Origin: Kangiella sp.
GTDB lineage: Bacteria > Pseudomonadota > Gammaproteobacteria > Enterobacterales > Kangiellaceae
Assembly (NCBI RefSeq): GCF_014762745.1
Contig: NZ_JABURJ010000122.1
Location: 21,296-85,295, forward strand
DNA: 64,000 nucleotides
Reading direction: 5' to 3'
A program made the position numbers and the translations under genes. Shown here piece by piece: positions 59,558 through 64,000 of this stretch. Each line of letters opens with the position of its first letter. Positions within the stretch are counted from its first letter, which is position 1. A model generated the notes under the pieces. That model made no database searches. It was given only the letters and a program-made list of their open reading frames with translations, and had not been told where the DNA came from.

Positions 59558-60565
59558 CTACTGTTGAGTAAGGCTTAAGCGTTCAACGCCGCCCTCTCCC
59601 ACAACAATTAAAGTTTCTTCATCTACCGCCACAACAGCTGTACGGCCTTTTAAGTCTTTCCGTTTCTTAATATCTGTCGATGTCAGTGTTTTATAAACCA
59701 GAACACCACCGGTTCCGACCAACACCCAGCGATTCTCATCGAGGATTGCCATATCATGAAAGCCTGATGCAGTACTCAGGAATTGGCCCTGCCACGACTG
59801 GCCCTGATCTTTAGATATGTAGAGGTTGCCTCTCAATCCATAGACGTAGAGGTAACCATTATCATCCACCTGGATTCCAAAGAAGGAGCCGTCGTATGGT
59901 GTTTCCAGCTTCTGCCAGGTTTCACCACCATCACGTGTTTCGGCTGCTAACGCTGAACTGGTTTCAAAACCATCTTCATCAACACCATCAATAAACTTCT
60001 CACCAGTCATAACCCAGTAGTCATCACTGACTTTTTTAATCGAGTAAAAGTGACTGAAATAACCATAGTAATCAGCCAAACCTTCAACTTCTCTGTTTTC
60101 CCAGGTGTCACCACCATCGCTAGACTCCAGGTATAAACCATAAGAACCAACTGCAACTATCAAATCACTTGTTATAAATTGAACATCAAATATCGCAGGT
60201 TGCTCAAAGGATTCTTCCTGATGCGCTAATTGCCAACTTTCACCACCATCATTTGTCATCAGAATTGTCTGGCTGAAGCCAACCGCTATACCACGCTCAT
60301 CATCCAGGAAACTTACCGCTGTTAGTTGTTCACGGGTAGGTACTGGAACCTGACGCCATTCGATACCATTATCATCCGATATTAAAATATGGCCTCGCTC
60401 ACCGACAGTTATCAGGCGGCCAGACTCTAATTTTTCCACGTCCAATAGTAATGACTTAGCAGCTTTATCAGCGATTAAAGCAGGCTCGGCTTTCGCGTCA
60501 AGGGAAACCAACATTCCGCTGCATAACAGCACCAAAGGGAATGCATACTTAATGATTGCTTTCAT
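59558..60565 (-). CDS. Secreted YCF48-like / BNR beta-propeller protein
   Basis: Signal peptide; repeated GxxGxILxSxDxGxxW blocks (VGERGHILISDDNGIEWRQV, MTNDGGESWQ, VGSYGLYLESSDGGDTWEN, YGLRGNLYISKDQGQSWQG). Confidence 0.9.
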   Translation of the reverse strand: MKAIIKYAFPLVLLCSGMLVSLDAKAEPALIADKAAKSLLLDVEKLESGRLITVGERGHILISDDNGIEWRQVPVPTREQLTAVSFLDDERGIAVGFSQTILMTNDGGESWQLAHQEESFEQPAIFDVQFITSDLIVAVGSYGLYLESSDGGDTWENREVEGLADYYGYFSHFYSIKKVSDDYWVMTGEKFIDGVDEDGFETSSALAAETRDGGETWQKLETPYDGSFFGIQVDDNGYLYVYGLRGNLYISKDQGQSWQGQFLSTASGFHDMAILDENRWVLVGTGGVLVYKTLTSTDIKKRKDLKGRTAVVAVDEETLIVVGEGGVERLSLTQQ

Positions 60566-60599
60566 ACAGAACAGTATTCTCTGGTTATTATTAAAGTGT

Positions 60600-60628
60600 A
60601 AAAAAAGCGGCCGAAGAAACGGCCGCTT
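60600..60628 (-). terminator. Stable hairpin / terminator between DUF1329 and YCF48 genes
   Basis: AAGCGGCCG AAGAAA CGGCCGCTT with a TTTTTTT tract on the minus strand. Confidence 0.7.
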
Positions 60629-60639
60629 GCATTGTCTAA

Positions 60640-62022
60640 CTAGCGTATGCCTGCGCGACGTAATGCTGAAGGAGTGAAATGAGAATCACTAAACTCAACT
60701 TTGAAGTTATACATGGTTTCCTGGTTATCCAGACCGATGACCAAGTAACGACCTGATGGTAGATCGTAATATGCTTCAAGAGTTGACCATAAAGTTGGTA
60801 CGTCGTAGTAATTGATTAGATAAGCCATAGCTACACGCCATAACTCACCACGCTCGTCATACATTTCTTCAGCAGCAATCTGCCAGCTGTCTTCATCAAT
60901 ATAGAAAACTCGCTTACTGTATTGATGACGCGTATCTTCTTTCAAATTAGCTTCCAATACCCATACACGATGTTTTTCATAACGAACCAGGTCAGAATTA
61001 ATCACGCCAGGTTGGATGATTTGATCATAAGTTACTTCATCTGAATGCAACTTATAGGTGTTGTATGGAATATAGATCTCTTTTTTGCCCTTAATGGTCC
61101 AGTCATAGCGATCTGGCGCACCATTAAACATATCAAAGTCATCAGTGGTACGTAGACCATCCGAAGCAGTACCCGGTGCATCGTAAGCAACGTTAGGAGC
61201 ACGGCGAACACGACGTTGACCTGTGTTATAGGTCCATGCTTTGCGCGGCTCTTTAACCTGATCCATTGTTTCATGAACCAATAATGCAGTACCTGCCAGA
61301 CGTGCCGGAGCAGTTACGTTTTGACGGAATAAGAACAAAACATTACCTTCTTCCAGTTTTTCTGGAGTCATGTCTGGCTCATTGTAGATATGGTGAAGCT
61401 CATCCTTCAGCTTAACCAATACATAGCCACCATCTGGCAATGGAGCCGCCTGTCCAACTTCGCGCTCAACAGAAACGCCACGATAGCGGGTAAGCGAGTT
61501 CCAGATTAACTGAACACCATTTTCGGGAAACGGGAACGGAACACCTATTGCAGCACCTTTGATACCATTACCTTCCTGGATCAATTCAGCGCGAGTAGCG
61601 TTTGCTTTAATCGCGTCCAGAACGTGCTGAGGATAAGAGGCACTACGACGGGTAGGATAGATGTGCATCTTGAAACGGTCAGGGTAGGCTTTGAATAAAG
61701 CAATCTGCCCTTCCGTTAAATTATCAGCGTATTGCTGATAGTTCGATGCATCAATCGTAAATTGAATTTCATCATCAGCAAATGGATCTGGATGATGATC
61801 ACCTTCCTGATAACCCTCTGGAATCAGGTCTTCTGTGATCCCACCAGTCCAGGCTGGGATGGACCCATCTTCATTGCCTGCGCGAATGGAACCCATGGGT
61901 GTATAGACATCTCCGCCTAATTGCGCAGCCTTGTCTGCTGAAACTTTAGCGGATGCTACGCTCGAACATAATGCCGAAACGACTGCACCTGCCAATAACC
62001 ATTTATTCATCATTTTAGCCAT
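60640..62022 (-). CDS. DUF1329 family periplasmic protein
   Basis: KAAQLGGDVYTPMGSIRAGNEDGSIPAWTGGI...YKLHSDEVTYDQIIQPGVINSDLVRYEKHRVWVLEANLKEDTRHQYSKRVFYIDEDSWQIAAEEMYDERGELWRV. Confidence 0.95.
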   Translation of the reverse strand: MAKMMNKWLLAGAVVSALCSSVASAKVSADKAAQLGGDVYTPMGSIRAGNEDGSIPAWTGGITEDLIPEGYQEGDHHPDPFADDEIQFTIDASNYQQYADNLTEGQIALFKAYPDRFKMHIYPTRRSASYPQHVLDAIKANATRAELIQEGNGIKGAAIGVPFPFPENGVQLIWNSLTRYRGVSVEREVGQAAPLPDGGYVLVKLKDELHHIYNEPDMTPEKLEEGNVLFLFRQNVTAPARLAGTALLVHETMDQVKEPRKAWTYNTGQRRVRRAPNVAYDAPGTASDGLRTTDDFDMFNGAPDRYDWTIKGKKEIYIPYNTYKLHSDEVTYDQIIQPGVINSDLVRYEKHRVWVLEANLKEDTRHQYSKRVFYIDEDSWQIAAEEMYDERGELWRVAMAYLINYYDVPTLWSTLEAYYDLPSGRYLVIGLDNQETMYNFKVEFSDSHFTPSALRRAGIR

Positions 62023-62041
62023 ATCTTATACAACCCTTTTA

Positions 62042-63964
62042 TTAAAACGAATAACTTAATGCTAGAGAGACGTGATCTCTATCTGAGATCAAGTTTGCAG
62101 AACCACCACCGAAGTAGCTGTTATATGCAAAGTCCCATTTCCAGGCACTGAGGGTACTTAAACTGACGCCCGCTGATAATGACTTACGACCTTCCAGGAA
62201 GTTCGAAATAGGTGCAGGCGTGTTACCGCTTACATCATGCTGGAATACGATGCGTGGTGACATATTCCAGCCACTGAATACATTGTTGTAATCCCAACGC
62301 ATAGCCATGCGGTAACCCCATGAGAACTCATCAGCAAAACCATTCTCAGTCATGCCTTCACACTCAGTGCGTACCCTTTGATTGGTTATAGGGTGAGTGA
62401 AGCCACAGGGAGAAGTACCTGATGGATCTAGTGCAAACAAACCTTCAATTGTGCCATTGCCATTGTAGTCAACGGCTCGGTCTGGATTGCCTGTGCGGAA
62501 TGTACCTTCTGACTCAAAGCGAAGTTCATCCTGGCTTGGCATGTCGATAATCTGGTTGGCACCAACTTCGATTAAGAAAGCAGTCTGGTCAGAGCCGAAA
62601 ACCGGACCCAGTAATGATGTAATAGTCATCTGCGCCTGTACGGTATCCAGCAAACGATAACCAGAGATTTCTTCACCTAGGCCAACACCGCTGGCAACCT
62701 GACTGGTTCCGACAGGGATTTGACCAATTGGCTCAAGAGTTGCGAATAACAGCTCAACGTCATCTACCTGTAATGGCTCATCAACACGGTAAGAAATCTC
62801 ACCGGCAACAGACAGGCCGCTGTCAGTCGCAGTGTTAAAACTTAAGCCATACATCTGAATATCTTCTGGATACTCAAGGAAACCTGTTACCACACCCTGA
62901 GCATTAGCAGCGTTCGCCGAGATGATTGGGCGACGGTTATGGTAGTTCATGTAATAGAAACCCAACTCTGTTCCAGAGTCAGAGAAATAGCCAACTTTTA
63001 CACCGAACTGACCTTCATCGTCTGCGAAACGACTGGCTTCACGCAGTGCAACCGTACCAGGCGTACCTTCGCTGTACTGAGCAAAACCTAAATGTACCTC
63101 ATAACCCTTAAGGCCCAGGAAGTCACGGGTTGAGAAAAATGTACCCGGTTCATCAAACTTCACTTCCTCGAACTCAAACTGATAGAAAGCTTCCATATTC
63201 CAGCTTTCATTTAAATCGAAGGAGGTCCAGATCATGCTGGTTGGGATAAAGGCTTCTTTAAGCTCAGCACCCGGATTTCTTAGAACTCGTAAATCAACAG
63301 GGTTAGCTTCCGACAAGCTGTGCTGAATAAAGGTACTTTCACCCCAGCTAACAACCTGCTCACCAAGACGAACCTGCATGACGTTATAGTTATCGAATTC
63401 CCAAGTCTTCCAGATATACATGTCCAGCATGCGTGCATCATAACCCTGTTCAGTTCTAGCTGTATTACGATCACCGCCATAGCCACCTGCTGGGTAGCTG
63501 TCCAAATCTCGGAAAGGAAGCTCGGTATCCATCAAAATACGGTCGTAGTACCAAAGGCCACGAGCGAATAAGCCCTGATCGCCATCTTTGTGGCGAACAT
63601 CCAGTTCATGCACACCTTTAATCACTTGCGAGAAAAAATCGCCTTGATCAAAGTTTAAATTGCCGTCATCGGAGTTATTAGACCAGGCGCCAGCAGGTAC
63701 TGTGCCACTGCCATATAAAGTAGAAATTGGCTGGCCAGTTTCTAGTTCATAAAGATTAGATTTACCGACTAAATTGCGGTCACGGTCTTCAACGCGAACA
63801 CCGACACCAACAGATAGCGTGGTATCAAAGCTAACATCGTAATTTTCTGTGTCCCAATTCACCGCCTGACTGCCAGCAGCTGACACAGCTAGAGCAACAC
63901 CGGCTGCAATCTGAGATAAGCGTGTCATTGGAGAGCTTTTATGGATTAACCCTGTATTTTTCAT
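62042..63964 (-). CDS. DUF1302 family outer-membrane protein
   Basis: Signal peptide; NYDVSFDTTLSVGVGVRVEDRDRNLVG...MLDMYIWKTWEFDNYNVMQVRLGEQVVSWGESTFIQHSLSEANPVDLRVLRNPGAELKEAFIPT; C-terminal ALSYSF. Confidence 0.95.
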   Translation of the reverse strand: MKNTGLIHKSSPMTRLSQIAAGVALAVSAAGSQAVNWDTENYDVSFDTTLSVGVGVRVEDRDRNLVGKSNLYELETGQPISTLYGSGTVPAGAWSNNSDDGNLNFDQGDFFSQVIKGVHELDVRHKDGDQGLFARGLWYYDRILMDTELPFRDLDSYPAGGYGGDRNTARTEQGYDARMLDMYIWKTWEFDNYNVMQVRLGEQVVSWGESTFIQHSLSEANPVDLRVLRNPGAELKEAFIPTSMIWTSFDLNESWNMEAFYQFEFEEVKFDEPGTFFSTRDFLGLKGYEVHLGFAQYSEGTPGTVALREASRFADDEGQFGVKVGYFSDSGTELGFYYMNYHNRRPIISANAANAQGVVTGFLEYPEDIQMYGLSFNTATDSGLSVAGEISYRVDEPLQVDDVELLFATLEPIGQIPVGTSQVASGVGLGEEISGYRLLDTVQAQMTITSLLGPVFGSDQTAFLIEVGANQIIDMPSQDELRFESEGTFRTGNPDRAVDYNGNGTIEGLFALDPSGTSPCGFTHPITNQRVRTECEGMTENGFADEFSWGYRMAMRWDYNNVFSGWNMSPRIVFQHDVSGNTPAPISNFLEGRKSLSAGVSLSTLSAWKWDFAYNSYFGGGSANLISDRDHVSLALSYSF

Positions 63965-64000
63965 ACAATTCCTTCCCCCATCGATAGGAATTAACTGTTC

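Overview
This 64 kb window looks like a contiguous stretch of chromosome from a gammaproteobacterium. The gene content and order suggest a Kangiella-like marine lineage, but that is inference. I saw no rRNA, CRISPR array, transposase, integrase or phage genes. From left to right it contains: a TonB2-type energy-transduction cluster (TPR protein, TonB, ExbD, ExbB, TtpC-like ExbB, DUF3450); an orphan outer-membrane protein; a Sap-type peptide ABC transporter operon; the conserved ppiD / tRNA-Asp / tRNA-Val / hupB / lon / clpX / clpP / tig block with a second tRNA cluster (Leu, His, Arg, Pro); folD; a Sel1-repeat protein; a phospholipid-synthesis module (VTT/YqaA, PlsC, CdsA-like, CDP-alcohol phosphatidyltransferase) divergent from an XRE regulator; cysS / ppiB / lpxH; a MoxR-DUF58-TgpA cluster; small beta-barrels; fadIJ; a second MoxR / DUF58 / DUF4381 / BatA / BatB / BatD cluster; an SDR dehydrogenase; a large NAD-dependent glutamate dehydrogenase; and an MMPL/RND - YCF48 - DUF1329 - DUF1302 envelope cluster. 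Most of it is ordinary core genome. The items most worth a second look are: the MMPL/YCF48/DUF1329/DUF1302 cluster as a possible trans-envelope hydrophobe transporter; the phospholipid module, whose CDP-alcohol phosphatidyltransferase has Asn at two normally Asp motif positions; a perfect 18-bp PsrA-like palindrome upstream of fadIJ; a 52-aa membrane microprotein missing from the ORF track; and hupB-tRNA read-through. All family calls come from reading the translated sequences, with no database search.
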